This document shows, piece after piece, positions 51,840 through 60,808 of a stretch of 64,000 nucleotides of DNA. The stretch spans positions 582,193-646,192 of the forward strand of contig NZ_SNYR01000003.1 in NCBI RefSeq assembly GCF_004363175.1, given 5' to 3'. The first letter of the stretch is position 1. The number at the start of each line of letters is the position of its first letter. Below the pieces are notes generated by a model, which was not told the DNA's origin, ran no database searches, and was given only the letters and a program-made list of their open reading frames with translations. This stretch comes from Maritalea mobilis. GTDB lineage: Bacteria; Pseudomonadota; Alphaproteobacteria; Rhizobiales; Devosiaceae. The position numbers and the translations under genes were made by a program.

Positions 51840-52046
51840 TTTCTGCCTTTTCTCGCAAACAAATCTGAACCCGCAACAGGTCAGGTCGCCATATGTCTGA
51901 AGAAAGATAATGTGGTTGGACCAAAACAGTTGATCCTATTTATGAATAAATTGCAAATTTTTACGGTTAACCATTACTTAACAAACCGCTCGATTTCCGC
52001 TAAAAGAATGGCTAACGTCCAAACATGCTTTCGAGCGCACGGGGAA

Positions 52047-52643
52047 ATGGGGTTGTTAAGGGTGGCAAAATCTATTTTGCGATACGGGTTGGCTGTGGCG
52101 TTTTTGCTCCTTGCCGCATGGCCTGCTGCCTCACAGCAGGCGGTCAACCCGCTCACTCCCGAGCTGTTGGCAAAATATGCCCAAACCAAATTCCAACCGA
52201 CTGATGAAAAACTTGCGATCGCCGCGCAGGAAAAGATTTGCCTGACTCAGGCGATCTATCATGAAGCACGCGGCGAGCCAGAAGATGGCCAATGGGCTGT
52301 GGCCCAAGTGATTCTCAATCGAGTTGAGCACCCAAAATATCCTGACAGCATTTGCGGCGTAGTATTCCAAAACTCGCACCGCATGCATGGCTGTCAATTC
52401 TCATTCGCCTGCGATGGCAAATCCGACAATGGCGGCAAGGGCAATCGTATCGTTCGTGAAAGCTGGGTGAAGGCTGGCTTGATTGCCAACACGGCTTTCA
52501 AACGCTTCCAACAGCGTGACCCGCTGGACGCATTGCCCACAACCGCGTTGTTTTATCACGCAGCACGCGTTTCACCGAGCTGGGCCACATCCTATCAGCC
52601 CGTGAAGAAGATCGGCGCCCACATTTTCTATACCCCACTATAA
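52047..52643 (+). CDS. SleB-type cell wall hydrolase
   Basis: A 198-residue exported protein with a Hydrolase_2 (SleB/CwlJ) domain: ICLTQAIYHEARGEPEDGQWAVAQVILNRVEHP, quoted here only as IYHEARGEPEDGQWAVAQVI, then HGCQFSFACDG and FYHAARVSPSW. The N-terminal SILRYGLAVAFLLLAAWPAAS is a signal peptide or anchor. The start is uncertain: ATG 52047 has GGGGAA immediately in front, GTG 52062 has a better spaced GGGG, and ATG 52008 is also possible. Alphaproteobacterial relatives are putative amidases or lytic enzymes acting on peptidoglycan. Confidence 0.82.
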   Translation: MGLLRVAKSILRYGLAVAFLLLAAWPAASQQAVNPLTPELLAKYAQTKFQPTDEKLAIAAQEKICLTQAIYHEARGEPEDGQWAVAQVILNRVEHPKYPDSICGVVFQNSHRMHGCQFSFACDGKSDNGGKGNRIVRESWVKAGLIANTAFKRFQQRDPLDALPTTALFYHAARVSPSWATSYQPVKKIGAHIFYTPL

Positions 52644-52652
52644 GGGCAAAAA

Positions 52653-53402
52653 ATGCATACAGACCAAGCATTATGTTGGCGGGTTGAAGAGGCTTGCCAA
52701 TTGGCTTGGCCGTCCTTGCATGCGCAAAATATTGGCGGTTATGTTTTCCGCTATAGCGGCTCAAACCGCTCGCGCCGTGCCAACTCTTTTAACCCTTTGA
52801 ACGGTCAGCGTGCTCAGGGCGAAGATTTTATCACGCAGGCTGAGCAATTCTTCGAGCATTTTCAAATGCGCTCTTGCTTCCGTATGCCTGAAATCGGCGC
52901 TGAGCTGGATGACGTGCTTGCCGCCAAGGGCTATGCCCGCGAGGCTGAAACCATCACTCTTTATGCGTCAGACGTGTCGCATTTCACACAAGCTTCAGAT
53001 GTTGAAATCTCAACAGAAAAGACACCTGAAAGCTGGCTGAATTTTTACTTTTCTCTTGCCGAAGAAGATGACCATCAGCGCCAAGTGTTTAGCGAAATGC
53101 TGAGTAAAGTTGCGCCACCAATTGCATATGGCGAGGCTATAATTGATGGGCAAGTGGGTGCGATTGCCTATGTTGTGCTGGTGAATGGCCTTGCGATCAT
53201 TGAAGCAGTGGCGACCAACCCGAACTATCGACGCCAAGGCCTTGCCGCCAAGGTGGTGGGAAGTTTGCTCGCATGGGCACGGGTGCAAGGGTGCGCAGAG
53301 GCAGCGCTGCAAGTGGTGGCCGAAAATGAGCCCGCCACCAACCTTTATGCAAAACTAGGCTTTTCAACCGAACTGTATCGTTATCATTATCGCACGAAAT
53401 AA
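52653..53402 (+). CDS. GNAT N-acetyltransferase
   Basis: A 249-residue protein with an N-terminal extension and a C-terminal GNAT fold (residues about 120-249). The CoA loop is VATNPNYRRQGLAAKVVGSL with RRQGLA, followed by ALQVVAENEPATNLYAKLGF. It is one of the larger GNATs whose first half resembles a degenerate acetyltransferase domain (FQMRSCFRMPEIG). It begins 9 bp after the hydrolase gene, so the two may be co-transcribed. The substrate is unknown. Confidence 0.8.
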   Translation: MHTDQALCWRVEEACQLAWPSLHAQNIGGYVFRYSGSNRSRRANSFNPLNGQRAQGEDFITQAEQFFEHFQMRSCFRMPEIGAELDDVLAAKGYAREAETITLYASDVSHFTQASDVEISTEKTPESWLNFYFSLAEEDDHQRQVFSEMLSKVAPPIAYGEAIIDGQVGAIAYVVLVNGLAIIEAVATNPNYRRQGLAAKVVGSLLAWARVQGCAEAALQVVAENEPATNLYAKLGFSTELYRYHYRTK

Positions 53403-53404
53403 GA

Positions 53405-53416
53405 GCGCATATGCGC
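53405..53416. terminator. Short palindrome between convergent genes
   Basis: GCGCATATGCGC is a perfect 12-bp palindrome lying between the GNAT and the MerR-type gene, followed by CCTTATATT. The stem is short, so terminator function is tentative. Confidence 0.35.
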
Positions 53417-53423
53417 CCTTATA

Positions 53424-54215
53424 TTAAAGCCGTTTGATGGCGAACGATTTTATGGCGGCGACCAAAAAGTCGGTAAAGCCATCTGCCAATCGTTCATAAC
53501 GGGTCACAAAATCTGGCGTATATTTGTACATATCCGCCAATCCCGCATAGCTATTGGCGTCCGGTTGTTTGTCCCACCATTGGCCAACCCATTTATGATG
53601 CAGCGCGATCAGGTCAAGCACCTCATCGTCGCCGGGCCCTTTGCCCGCCTGCATCATCAAAATCAAATCGCCTTCGATCTGTTGCAGCTGTGCCATACGC
53701 TCTTTCACAAGCCCATCCTCGCCGCCTGTGTGGTCTTGCACGGCTTGATCATATTTGCGATTTGATTTTTCAACTTCATCGCGCATCTGGCCGCCATGTT
53801 TGGCCACCAATTCATCCTGATAGGCTTTTTGCTTTTCGGGCGAAAAGCCTTTGTATAATTCTTCGTTGCTCATTTTGATTTCTCCGTTCAACTCAGCGAT
53901 TGAGCGGTCAATCACCGTCAGTAAGGTTTGCTGACGATCCACATTTTGCGCCAACTTGTCGCGATGCTGCCTCATATGCTGCAGCCGATCAAAATCCGCG
54001 CCAGCCATCACGTGCTGGATTTCCTTTAACGGCATATCCATTTCGCGAAAAAACATGATTTGCTGCAAACGCAACAATTCGTCTCGCGTGTAATAGCGAT
54101 AGCCATTCTCGCCAACATAGGCAGGCTCCAGCAGCCCAATCTGATCATAATGATGCAAGGTGCGCACGGTGACGCCTGCCATCTCTGCCACTTGTTTGAT
54201 CAAATAAGTTTTCAC
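53424..54215 (-). CDS. MerR-family regulator with TipAS domain
   Basis: A 263-residue regulator. The GTG start at 54215 follows GCAGGA and gives the canonical MerR N terminus (YLIKQVAEMAGVTVRTLHHYD) with QIGLLEPAYVGENGYRYYT next. A coiled-coil dimerisation helix spans about residues 75-115. The C-terminal part ELYKGFSPEKQKAYQDEL and HKWVGQWWDKQPDANSY is the TipAS antibiotic-recognition domain, whose relatives bind thiopeptides or other drugs. A MerR-type promoter lies just upstream, implying autoregulation. Confidence 0.9.
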   Translation of the reverse strand: MKTYLIKQVAEMAGVTVRTLHHYDQIGLLEPAYVGENGYRYYTRDELLRLQQIMFFREMDMPLKEIQHVMAGADFDRLQHMRQHRDKLAQNVDRQQTLLTVIDRSIAELNGEIKMSNEELYKGFSPEKQKAYQDELVAKHGGQMRDEVEKSNRKYDQAVQDHTGGEDGLVKERMAQLQQIEGDLILMMQAGKGPGDDEVLDLIALHHKWVGQWWDKQPDANSYAGLADMYKYTPDFVTRYERLADGFTDFLVAAIKSFAIKRL

Positions 54216-54242
54216 TGTCGTCCTGCCTTTCCGCTGACAACC

Positions 54243-54273
54243 CAAATAGGGGCTGACGCCGCGTTAGGGTCAA
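54243..54273 (-). promoter_or_regulatory. MerR-type promoter with 19-bp spacer
   Basis: On the minus strand TTGACC and TATTTG are separated by 19 bp. The spacer carries the dyad TGAC-N11-GTCA (TGACCCTAACGCGGCGTCA). An overlong spacer with an internal dyad is the hallmark of promoters untwisted by MerR-family activators. Confidence 0.75.
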
Positions 54274-54284
54274 GCCTTGGGCAT

Positions 54285-54318
54285 AAAAAAAGTGGCTCCC
54301 GAAGGAGCCACAAAAAAA
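54285..54318 (-). terminator. Rho-independent terminator of pckA
   Basis: GTGGCTCC (54292-54299) and GGAGCCAC (54304-54311) with a CGAA loop (TTCG on the minus strand) are flanked on both sides by runs of seven A or T. In the minus direction it ends with TTTTTTT. Confidence 0.92.
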
Positions 54319-54341
54319 GGAGGATGAAATAATAGTGATGC

Positions 54342-55934
54342 TTAGGCGGCAGCCAGTTTTGGCCCCGCATCAGCAAGTTCGATGGCGCTTGCACCGAATT
54401 TCTTGAAGTTCTCTTCAAACAATTTAACCAGTTTAGCCGCTTGCGCATCATAGGCTGAAGCATCTTCCCAAGTGGCGCGTGGTGTGAGCAATTGTGCATC
54501 CACACCATCAACAGCAACTGGCACTTCAAAGCCGAAGATTGGATCAACGCGCATTTCTGCATTCACCAACTCGCCAGACAAAGCAGCTGAAAGCAGCGTA
54601 CGTGTATCTTTAATGGAGATACGATTGCCTGTGCCATAGGCACCACCGGTCCAGCCTGTGTTGAGCAACCAGCATTCTGCCAAGCTATCGCGAATCTGCT
54701 TTTTCAGCATCTTGCCGTAAACGCTTGGGTGCAGCGACATGAATGGAGCGCCAAAGCAAGCAGAGAAAGTCGCTTGCGGCTCAGTCACACCACGCTCTGT
54801 GCCTGCCACTTTTGCAGTATAGCCAGACAAGAAGTGATAAATTGCTTGCTCAGGTGTCAACCGTGCGATTGGAGGCAATACGCCAAACGCATCAGCAGTG
54901 AGCAACATCACTGTTTTTGGTACTGGACCAATGCCAGTGCGTGACACATTTTCGAGGGCGGTCAGCGGATAGGCTGCGCGGGTGTTTTCAGTCAAAGAAC
55001 CGTCATTAAAGTCAGGCTTTAATGTTTCTTCGTCCAAAATCACATTTTCTAAAACGGTGCCGAAACGTTCAGTCGCCGCGAAAATCTCAGGCTCAGCCTG
55101 ACGCGACAGATTGATGGTTTTGGCATAGCAGCCGCCTTCAAGGTTGAACACGCCATCAGCAGTCCAGCCATGCTCGTCATCACCGATCAACACGCGATTT
55201 GGGTCGGTTGAAAGCGTGGTTTTGCCAGTGCCGGAAAGGCCGAAGAACAAAGCGGTGTCGCCTGCTTCGCCAATATTGGCAGAACAGTGCATCGGCAACA
55301 CGCCATTTTGTGGCGCGTGGAAGTTGAACAAGGAAAACACAGATTTTTTGATCTCGCCAGCATAGAAGGTGCCGCCGATCACCACCATGTTGCGGGTGAA
55401 ATCGAGCGCGATCACTGTTTCTGAGCGAGTGCCGTGGCGTGCAGGGTCTGCCTTGAATGACGGCATGTGCACAATGGTGACATTGGCATCAAAGTCGCTC
55501 AATGCGTTTAGCGCCGGACGGATCAGCAAATTGCGGATGAACAAAGCGTGCCACGCATTTTCAGTGAACACTTCAACATTCAATTGCTGGCTCACGTCAG
55601 CACCGGCATAAAGTTGCTGCACGAACAAATCTTTGCCCTCAGCGCTGTCCAACATGTCTGCAAGCAACAGGTCAAACTTTTCTGGGGTCATCGCTTTCGC
55701 ATTGTCCCACCACACAGTGTCGTGGGTCAGCGCATCATCAACAATAAACTTATCATTTGCAGAGCGCCCAGTGTGTTGGCCGGTTGTGGCCACAACCGCG
55801 CCATCTGCACTCAACTCAACTTCATTGCGCGCAAGGGCTTTTTCAACCAATTTTGGCGCTTTGTCATTAAACGAGAGATTGGCCGCCAAAGACTTGATTT
55901 TTGAGTTTACGTCGGCCCGCGTGATGGTGCTCAT
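54342..55934 (-). CDS. pckA: Phosphoenolpyruvate carboxykinase (ATP)
   Basis: A 530-residue enzyme with the kinase-1a motif [26 protein letters not shown] (shown here only as [16 protein letters not shown]) and the kinase-2 region IGDDEHGW. Substrate-binding segments are [13 protein letters not shown] near the N terminus and [12 protein letters not shown] later. It converts oxaloacetate to PEP and is the first step of gluconeogenesis, needed for growth on the catabolic products of this window. It is divergent from chvI across 372 bp, and such linkage is usual in Rhizobiales. Confidence 0.96.
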   Translation of the reverse strand: MSTITRADVNSKIKSLAANLSFNDKAPKLVEKALARNEVELSADGAVVATTGQHTGRSANDKFIVDDALTHDTVWWDNAKAMTPEKFDLLLADMLDSAEGKDLFVQQLYAGADVSQQLNVEVFTENAWHALFIRNLLIRPALNALSDFDANVTIVHMPSFKADPARHGTRSETVIALDFTRNMVVIGGTFYAGEIKKSVFSLFNFHAPQNGVLPMHCSANIGEAGDTALFFGLSGTGKTTLSTDPNRVLIGDDEHGWTADGVFNLEGGCYAKTINLSRQAEPEIFAATERFGTVLENVILDEETLKPDFNDGSLTENTRAAYPLTALENVSRTGIGPVPKTVMLLTADAFGVLPPIARLTPEQAIYHFLSGYTAKVAGTERGVTEPQATFSACFGAPFMSLHPSVYGKMLKKQIRDSLAECWLLNTGWTGGAYGTGNRISIKDTRTLLSAALSGELVNAEMRVDPIFGFEVPVAVDGVDAQLLTPRATWEDASAYDAQAAKLVKLFEENFKKFGASAIELADAGPKLAAA

Positions 55935-56306
55935 CGCTCTATTCCATGTGATTGTTGAAAATTCGCTGGGACAAATTTTTGCTGCTCATGGCCCAGTTCC
56001 TGCCCTCAACCTACAGATTAGGTGGTGCGATTGCATTTAGAGATAGGTCTTAATACCTTCGTCTAAGATTGGATATTTTCGAAAAAGTATAAAAATTATA
56101 ATGGCTTAGCTAGACTGGTCGTCATTAACCACAATCTGATTGTAAAGATTGCATTACAATAAATTCGCGAAACCTTGCAACGGACACAATTTGTGCGCAT
56201 TTTGTGAGCTAAGAGGCGAGCAGAATTGAAAAATTCGGTTTAAAAAATGGAACAATGCGCAGCCGCTCATGTTATGTTTCATCAAGCCGAACGAAAGGGA
56301 TGATTT
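55935..56306. promoter_or_regulatory. pckA-chvI divergent intergenic region
   Basis: No coding sequence is visible in these 372 bp. A TTTTCGAAAA palindrome (56076-56085) and a TATAAT (56097-56102) lie in an AT-rich centre. A GAAAGGGATGA ribosome site precedes chvI. In Rhizobiales ChvI controls pckA, so ChvI sites are expected here, but no consensus can be confirmed by eye. Confidence 0.45.
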
Positions 56307-57023
56307 ATGCCAAAAATCGCACTGGTTGATGACGACCAAAATATTCTGGCGTCAGTCTCAATGACATTGGAAGCCGAAGGCTATCGCGTCAATACATATA
56401 CAGATGGCGCATCTGGCCTTGAAGGTTTGACATCTGACATGCCTGATCTGGCGATTTTGGACATTAAGATGCCGCGCATGGATGGCATGGAATTGTTGCG
56501 TCGTCTGCGGCAAAAATCAGACCTGCCAGTGATTTTTCTCACCTCAAAAGATGATGAGATTGATGAATTGTTTGGCCTGAAAATGGGCGCGGACGATTTT
56601 ATCACCAAGCCATTTTCTCAGCGCTTGCTGGTGGAGCGCGTGAAAGCCATTTTGCGCCGTGCACAAGCCCGTGGCGATGCGCAAAGCACAGGCGGCAGTG
56701 GCGACCAACCGCAAGGCAAGTCAGTGATTGAACGTGGCCGCTTGGCCATGGATCAGGAGCGCCACACCTGCACATGGGACGGCAAAAATGTGACCCTAAC
56801 GGTGACCGAATTTTTGATCCTATTTGCATTGGCGCAACGGCCAGGCGTGGTCAAAAGCCGTGACAGCTTGATGGACGCAGCCTATGATGATCAGGTTTAT
56901 GTGGACGACCGGACCATCGACAGCCATATCAAACGCTTGCGCAAGAAATTCCGCGTTGTTGACAAAGAGTTTGATATGATCGAAACCCTTTACGGGGTCG
57001 GGTATCGCTTTAAGGAGCAATAG
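56307..57023 (+). CDS. chvI: Two-component response regulator ChvI
   Basis: A 238-residue OmpR-family regulator. The receiver domain has the acidic cluster at Asp8-Asp10, phosphoacceptor Asp52 ([13 protein letters not shown]) and the conserved Thr/Lys ([15 protein letters not shown]). The winged-helix domain ends with [16 protein letters not shown] and [11 protein letters not shown] Gly/Gln-rich linker ([16 protein letters not shown]) joins the two. It is phosphorylated by ChvG, encoded next. The pair controls envelope, acid and host-associated responses in Rhizobiales. Confidence 0.95.
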   Translation: MPKIALVDDDQNILASVSMTLEAEGYRVNTYTDGASGLEGLTSDMPDLAILDIKMPRMDGMELLRRLRQKSDLPVIFLTSKDDEIDELFGLKMGADDFITKPFSQRLLVERVKAILRRAQARGDAQSTGGSGDQPQGKSVIERGRLAMDQERHTCTWDGKNVTLTVTEFLILFALAQRPGVVKSRDSLMDAAYDDQVYVDDRTIDSHIKRLRKKFRVVDKEFDMIETLYGVGYRFKEQ

Positions 57024-57028
57024 GCTTT

Positions 57029-58837
57029 TTGACGCTGGAAAAATCAGCACACCATGATCAAGATGACGAGATGCAGGAGAGGGCAGAGCCCGCCACCTCT
57101 GCATCGATGGATGATCTTGACACACGTCCAAGCGGAACCCCGCCCAAAAAAGCCAATCCGCTGGTGCTGAGCTATCGCGCTGCGCGGCGCTGGCTTTCTT
57201 TCACAATCTTTTCGTCACTCACCCGCCGCATTGTAATTCTCAATGTGGTGGCGCTGGCGGCGCTTGTGGGCGCGATTATCAACCAAACTCAATGGCGGTC
57301 TGGCCTGATCAATGCGCAAGTGGACAGTTTGCGGGTGCAAGGTGAAATCATCGCTGGCGCCATTGCGGCATCGGCCACGGTCGATAGTGACGTGATCACC
57401 CTCGACCCCGACAAGTTTTTACAATTGCAAGGCGATGCGCCGCTCTCCACGCTTAGCTTTTTCGACCCCAGCCTTGAATTTCCCATCAATCCCGAGCGGG
57501 TTGCGCCATTGCTGCGCAACTTGATCACGCCAACTGGCACGCGGGCGCGGATCTATGACCGTAATGGACTGATGATTTTGGATAGTGAAGACCTCTATAT
57601 CCAAGGCGAAGTGCTGGGCACCACGCCACAATCGGCCCCGCGCGAGAATTTCTTTTTGATCGAATGGGTCAACCGCCTTTTCCGTATGTTGGCCGCGCGA
57701 GAATTTCCGCGCTATCAGGAATATGGCTCCACCGAAGGCACCAAATATCCTGAAGTTGCCTCTGCCATGTCGGGCGCCGCCGCTTCTATTGTGCGCGTAG
57801 ATTCAACCGACAGGTTGGTCGTGTCCGTCGCCGTGCCTGTGAAGCGTTTGCGCGCCAATGTGGGCGTTTTGCTGTTGTCCACTCAACCCGGCACTATTGA
57901 TACCATTGTTGAAAAAGAACGGTGGAATGTGGTGCGCATATTCGTGATTGCGGCAACCATCACCACATTGGTGTCTCTGTTGCTCGCCAGCACCATCGCC
58001 GGCCCCATGCGCCGCTTGTCTGCGGCCGCGCAACGGGTGCGCCGTTCCATCAAAGACCGGGAAGAAATTCCTGATTTCACCCAGCGCCCAGACGAAATTG
58101 GCCTCTTATCTGGCTCGCTACGCGATATGACCAACGCGCTATATAATCGGATTGAAGCGATCGAAAGTTTTGCTGCAGATGTGGCGCACGAATTGAAAAA
58201 CCCGCTCACCTCATTGCGCAGCGCTGTTGAAACCTTGCCCTTGGCCAAAAAGGAAGAAGACCGTGCCCGGCTTGCTGGTATCATTCAACATGATGTGCGT
58301 CGTTTGGACCGGTTGATTTCAGATATTTCAAATGCCTCGCGGTTGGATGCGGAGCTGGCGCGTGAAACCGCTGATCGCGTCAACCTGCTCAGCCTGACCG
58401 AAACCATTGTGTCGATTCAGGAAGACAATGCGGCAAAACGCAAAGTTAGCATCGCGCTTGAAAATAATATTGGCGACGAGACGGCTGAAATTATCGGTCA
58501 CGATTCACGCCTTGCCCAAGTGGTGACCAATTTGATCGACAATGCCGTATCCTTTTCGCCTGAAAACAGCGAAGTAACGGTGCAGCTGGAAGTGGATGGG
58601 CGCTGGGTTGAATTGCGCGTACGCGACGAAGGTCGCGGCATTCGTGGCGACACCAACAAAGTGTTCCAACGTTTTTATACTGACCGACCAGAAGGCGAGA
58701 AATTTGGCGACCATTCTGGGTTGGGCCTATCAATTTCAAAGCAGATCGTTGAAGCGCATTTAGGGGAAATTAACGCCCATAACCGCAACGATAGGTCAGG
58801 CGCAGAATTTATTGTTAGACTACCTCGCGCTGAATAG
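57029..58837 (+). CDS. chvG: Sensor histidine kinase ChvG
   Basis: A 602-residue membrane kinase. The start is probably TTG at 57029 behind AAGGAG (11 nt), with ATG at 57071 or 57107 as alternatives. An acidic cytoplasmic N terminus, a first helix at about residues 65-85, a periplasmic domain of about 200 residues and a second helix near residue 310 are followed by HAMP. The H-box has His387 (FAADVAHELKNPLTSLRSA), and the catalytic domain shows VVTNLIDNAVSF, DEGRGI and HSGLGLSISKQI. It forms a system with ChvI five bases upstream. Confidence 0.95.
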   Translation: MTLEKSAHHDQDDEMQERAEPATSASMDDLDTRPSGTPPKKANPLVLSYRAARRWLSFTIFSSLTRRIVILNVVALAALVGAIINQTQWRSGLINAQVDSLRVQGEIIAGAIAASATVDSDVITLDPDKFLQLQGDAPLSTLSFFDPSLEFPINPERVAPLLRNLITPTGTRARIYDRNGLMILDSEDLYIQGEVLGTTPQSAPRENFFLIEWVNRLFRMLAAREFPRYQEYGSTEGTKYPEVASAMSGAAASIVRVDSTDRLVVSVAVPVKRLRANVGVLLLSTQPGTIDTIVEKERWNVVRIFVIAATITTLVSLLLASTIAGPMRRLSAAAQRVRRSIKDREEIPDFTQRPDEIGLLSGSLRDMTNALYNRIEAIESFAADVAHELKNPLTSLRSAVETLPLAKKEEDRARLAGIIQHDVRRLDRLISDISNASRLDAELARETADRVNLLSLTETIVSIQEDNAAKRKVSIALENNIGDETAEIIGHDSRLAQVVTNLIDNAVSFSPENSEVTVQLEVDGRWVELRVRDEGRGIRGDTNKVFQRFYTDRPEGEKFGDHSGLGLSISKQIVEAHLGEINAHNRNDRSGAEFIVRLPRAE

Positions 58838-58848
58838 GAGGGGACTTT

Positions 58849-59316
58849 ATGGCGGACGAAGCTGAAAACATTTTTGCAACTGGCATTGTTTACGACGGAA
58901 TTGGCATTCTCATTCGCGGCGAAAGCGGCGCGGGCAAATCACTATTATCGTTCGATTTGATGGACCGAGCGGAATCGCGCGGCAAAGAATCGGGCTTGAT
59001 TTCCGACGATAGAATTTTGGTGGAAGCGATTGATGGCGAACTGATCGCCACAGCGCCTGAACAAATTAAGGGGCAGATCGAATTGCGCGGCTTTGGCATT
59101 GTGGATCGCCCGGTGATCGAGCGGCACGCCATTCAATTGATCGTCGATATCTCAGCAGAAATGGATCGGATGCCCGAAAATGAGGAGTTTGAAACCGAAC
59201 TGCTCGGGGTGAAATTACACTGTGTGCCGGTGCCTTCGCGCAGCTTGATCGATTCGGTGCATCAGCGCCTTTTGGTGCTGGAAGCCTTGCGCAAGATCAA
59301 GAAGACCAGCACATAA
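58849..59316 (+). CDS. hprK: HPr kinase/phosphorylase, short alphaproteobacterial form
   Basis: A 155-residue protein that contains only the catalytic domain of HprK. The Walker A is GESGAGKS, followed by LISDDRILVEA and RGFGIVDRP. The N-terminal domain of Gram-positive HprK is absent, as is usual in alphaproteobacteria. It phosphorylates or dephosphorylates the Ser of HPr, encoded two genes on. GAGGGGACTTT precedes the ATG. Confidence 0.92.
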   Translation: MADEAENIFATGIVYDGIGILIRGESGAGKSLLSFDLMDRAESRGKESGLISDDRILVEAIDGELIATAPEQIKGQIELRGFGIVDRPVIERHAIQLIVDISAEMDRMPENEEFETELLGVKLHCVPVPSRSLIDSVHQRLLVLEALRKIKKTST

Positions 59317-59409
59317 CGGCACAAAAAGCATTTGGTGTCAGGGCGGATTGCCGTTAAACTTTAGCGGTGAGTAAATTGTGCGCTGCGGCGTGATCAAGGG
59401 GCAAATAAT

Positions 59410-59811
59410 ATGATCGGTATGGTGCTTGTGACCCATGGGGCATTGGCAGATGAGTTTAAGGCTGCGCTGGAACATGTGGTTGGGCCGCAGGAACAATGTG
59501 CGGCTGTTTGCATTGGGCCGGACGACGATATGGAAGTACGCCGCCAAGATATTCTAACTGCAGTGCATGACGTGGATAGCGGCCAAGGTGTGGTGATTCT
59601 CACCGACATGTTTGGGGGCACGCCCTCCAATCTAGCCATTTCCGTGATGGAAAACCGCGAAGTTGAAGTGATCGCCGGGGTAAACTTGCCCATGCTAGTG
59701 AAACTGGCACGGGTGCGCCCTGAGCTGGATATGAACACCGCAGTGCATGAAGCGCAAGAAGCGGGCCGCAAATATATCAACGTAGCCAATGATGTGCTTG
59801 GGGGCGTTTAA
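59410..59811 (+). CDS. PTS EIIA component of the mannose family (ManX/PtsM-like)
   Basis: A 133-residue EIIA-Man fold protein with phospho-acceptor His9 (LVTHGALADEF) and the conserved DMFGGTPSN and VIAGVNLPMLVK segments. No permease (EIIB, C or D) is near, so it most likely serves regulation with HPr and HprK, as in other Rhizobiales. AAGGGGC precedes the ATG. Confidence 0.92.
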   Translation: MIGMVLVTHGALADEFKAALEHVVGPQEQCAAVCIGPDDDMEVRRQDILTAVHDVDSGQGVVILTDMFGGTPSNLAISVMENREVEVIAGVNLPMLVKLARVRPELDMNTAVHEAQEAGRKYINVANDVLGGV

Positions 59812-59820
59812 ACGAGCCTC

Positions 59821-60141
59821 ATGCCTAATTCATCGCATCCAGAAAAATCCTTCGGGCAACTTTTGCGCATCTGCAATCGGCGCGGGCTCCATGCCCGTGC
59901 GTCTGCGCGCTTTGCCCGCACTTCTGAATGTTTTGATGCCGATATAACCGTTACCCGCGATGGGCAAACGGTGGGCGGTTCATCCATTATGGGCCTGATG
60001 TTGTTGGCGGCAGGGCCGGGTTCGACCATCTTGGTGAAAACCAAAGGCCCGCAGGCGCGCGAAGCACTGGATGCATTGGTGCAATTGGTTGAAAATGGCT
60101 TCGATGAAGACACAGAAGCGGGCCAAGAAGACGCGTCTTAA
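59821..60141 (+). CDS. ptsH: HPr phosphocarrier protein
   Basis: A 106-residue HPr. The PEP-dependent site is His24 (NRRGLHARASARFA) and the HprK-target Ser is Ser55 (GGSSIMGLMLLAAG). An 8-10 residue N-terminal extension and an acidic C terminus (DEDTEAGQEDAS) distinguish it from enteric HPr. It forms the regulatory phosphorelay with the upstream EIIA and HprK. It starts 9 bases after the EIIA stop with a weak ribosome site. Confidence 0.94.
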   Translation: MPNSSHPEKSFGQLLRICNRRGLHARASARFARTSECFDADITVTRDGQTVGGSSIMGLMLLAAGPGSTILVKTKGPQAREALDALVQLVENGFDEDTEAGQEDAS

Positions 60142-60207
60142 ATTGATCAAACATTGATTTTGGCCGCGCCCATGCCAATATGCGAGTGAACAGCTTTTGG
60201 AGGGACC

Positions 60208-60717
60208 ATGCGCGGCATCGTCTTTATCATGTTTTTTGCCATTGGCGGCATTGTTGGGGCGCAGTTCCCAGGATTCACCAGCCAATATGAACAGCGTTTG
60301 GATGGAGCAATTGAAGAATTGCGCACCATCATTACCCGTTTTGATGAAGATGCTGCAGAGCAAAATCTCACCCGCCAGCAAGCGCTGGAAACTTATGATC
60401 GGGCAAGCGACGAATTTTTGGTCAAGCAAGGCAGTTCTATGCGCCAGATTTTCACGCGCTTTGATAAACTGACAACCCACCAAGAAACCTTGCAAAATGC
60501 TAACATCGCTGAACAGGCGATGGGCTTTGTGCAATATTTTGATCCTGAATTGGCGCAAGCCACTTGGGCGCAATATGATGTTTCGGTGCCGCTAAATCCT
60601 GAAGGCGGCCTGTTCGCGTTTCTAGGTGGCGTGGCGGCTTGGTTCGCTGCCCTTTGCGGCTGGACAGTGGCGCGCCTTCCATTTCGGCGTCGTAACCGCG
60701 TGCGCATCAGCAGCTAA
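60208..60717 (+). CDS. DUF2937 family membrane protein
   Basis: A 169-residue protein; GGAGGG precedes the ATG. An N-terminal hydrophobic helix (GIVFIMFFAIGGIVGAQFP), an acidic coiled-coil-like segment FTSQYEQRLDGAIEELRTI with DEDAAEQNLTRQQAL, and a C-terminal helix pair before a basic tail RLPFRRRNRVR match DUF2937. Its function is unknown. It lies between ptsH and ahcY in the same direction. Confidence 0.75.
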   Translation: MRGIVFIMFFAIGGIVGAQFPGFTSQYEQRLDGAIEELRTIITRFDEDAAEQNLTRQQALETYDRASDEFLVKQGSSMRQIFTRFDKLTTHQETLQNANIAEQAMGFVQYFDPELAQATWAQYDVSVPLNPEGGLFAFLGGVAAWFAALCGWTVARLPFRRRNRVRISS

Positions 60718-60748
60718 TCAGGCATATAAATAAATCTTTATATCTTTA

Positions 60749-60777
60749 TTGAATGGTCAACCTTTGACCGCTATAAC
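60749..60777 (+). promoter_or_regulatory. ahcY promoter with palindrome in the spacer
   Basis: TTGAAT (60749-60754) and TATAAC (60772-60777) with 17-bp spacing form a promoter. The spacer contains the palindrome GGTCAA-CCT-TTGACC (60755-60769), a likely repressor operator. The ribosome site AAGGAG at 60795-60800 is followed by CCCGTG, complementary to CACGGG at 60777-60782. Confidence 0.6.
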
Positions 60778-60808
60778 ACGGGCAAACTGATTTTAAGGAG
60801 ACCCGTGA

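Noticed and set aside
51051-52007. A long N-terminal extension of the SleB-type hydrolase
   Set aside because: It is antisense to the MFS transporter for most of its length and has an implausible charged composition. The signal peptide and hydrolase domain begin only after 52008.
60755-60807. SAH or SAM riboswitch upstream of ahcY
   Set aside because: A promoter with a good -10 at 60772-60777 leaves only about 25 nt of leader, too short for these classes. The palindrome lies in the promoter spacer, so it is more likely an operator in DNA.
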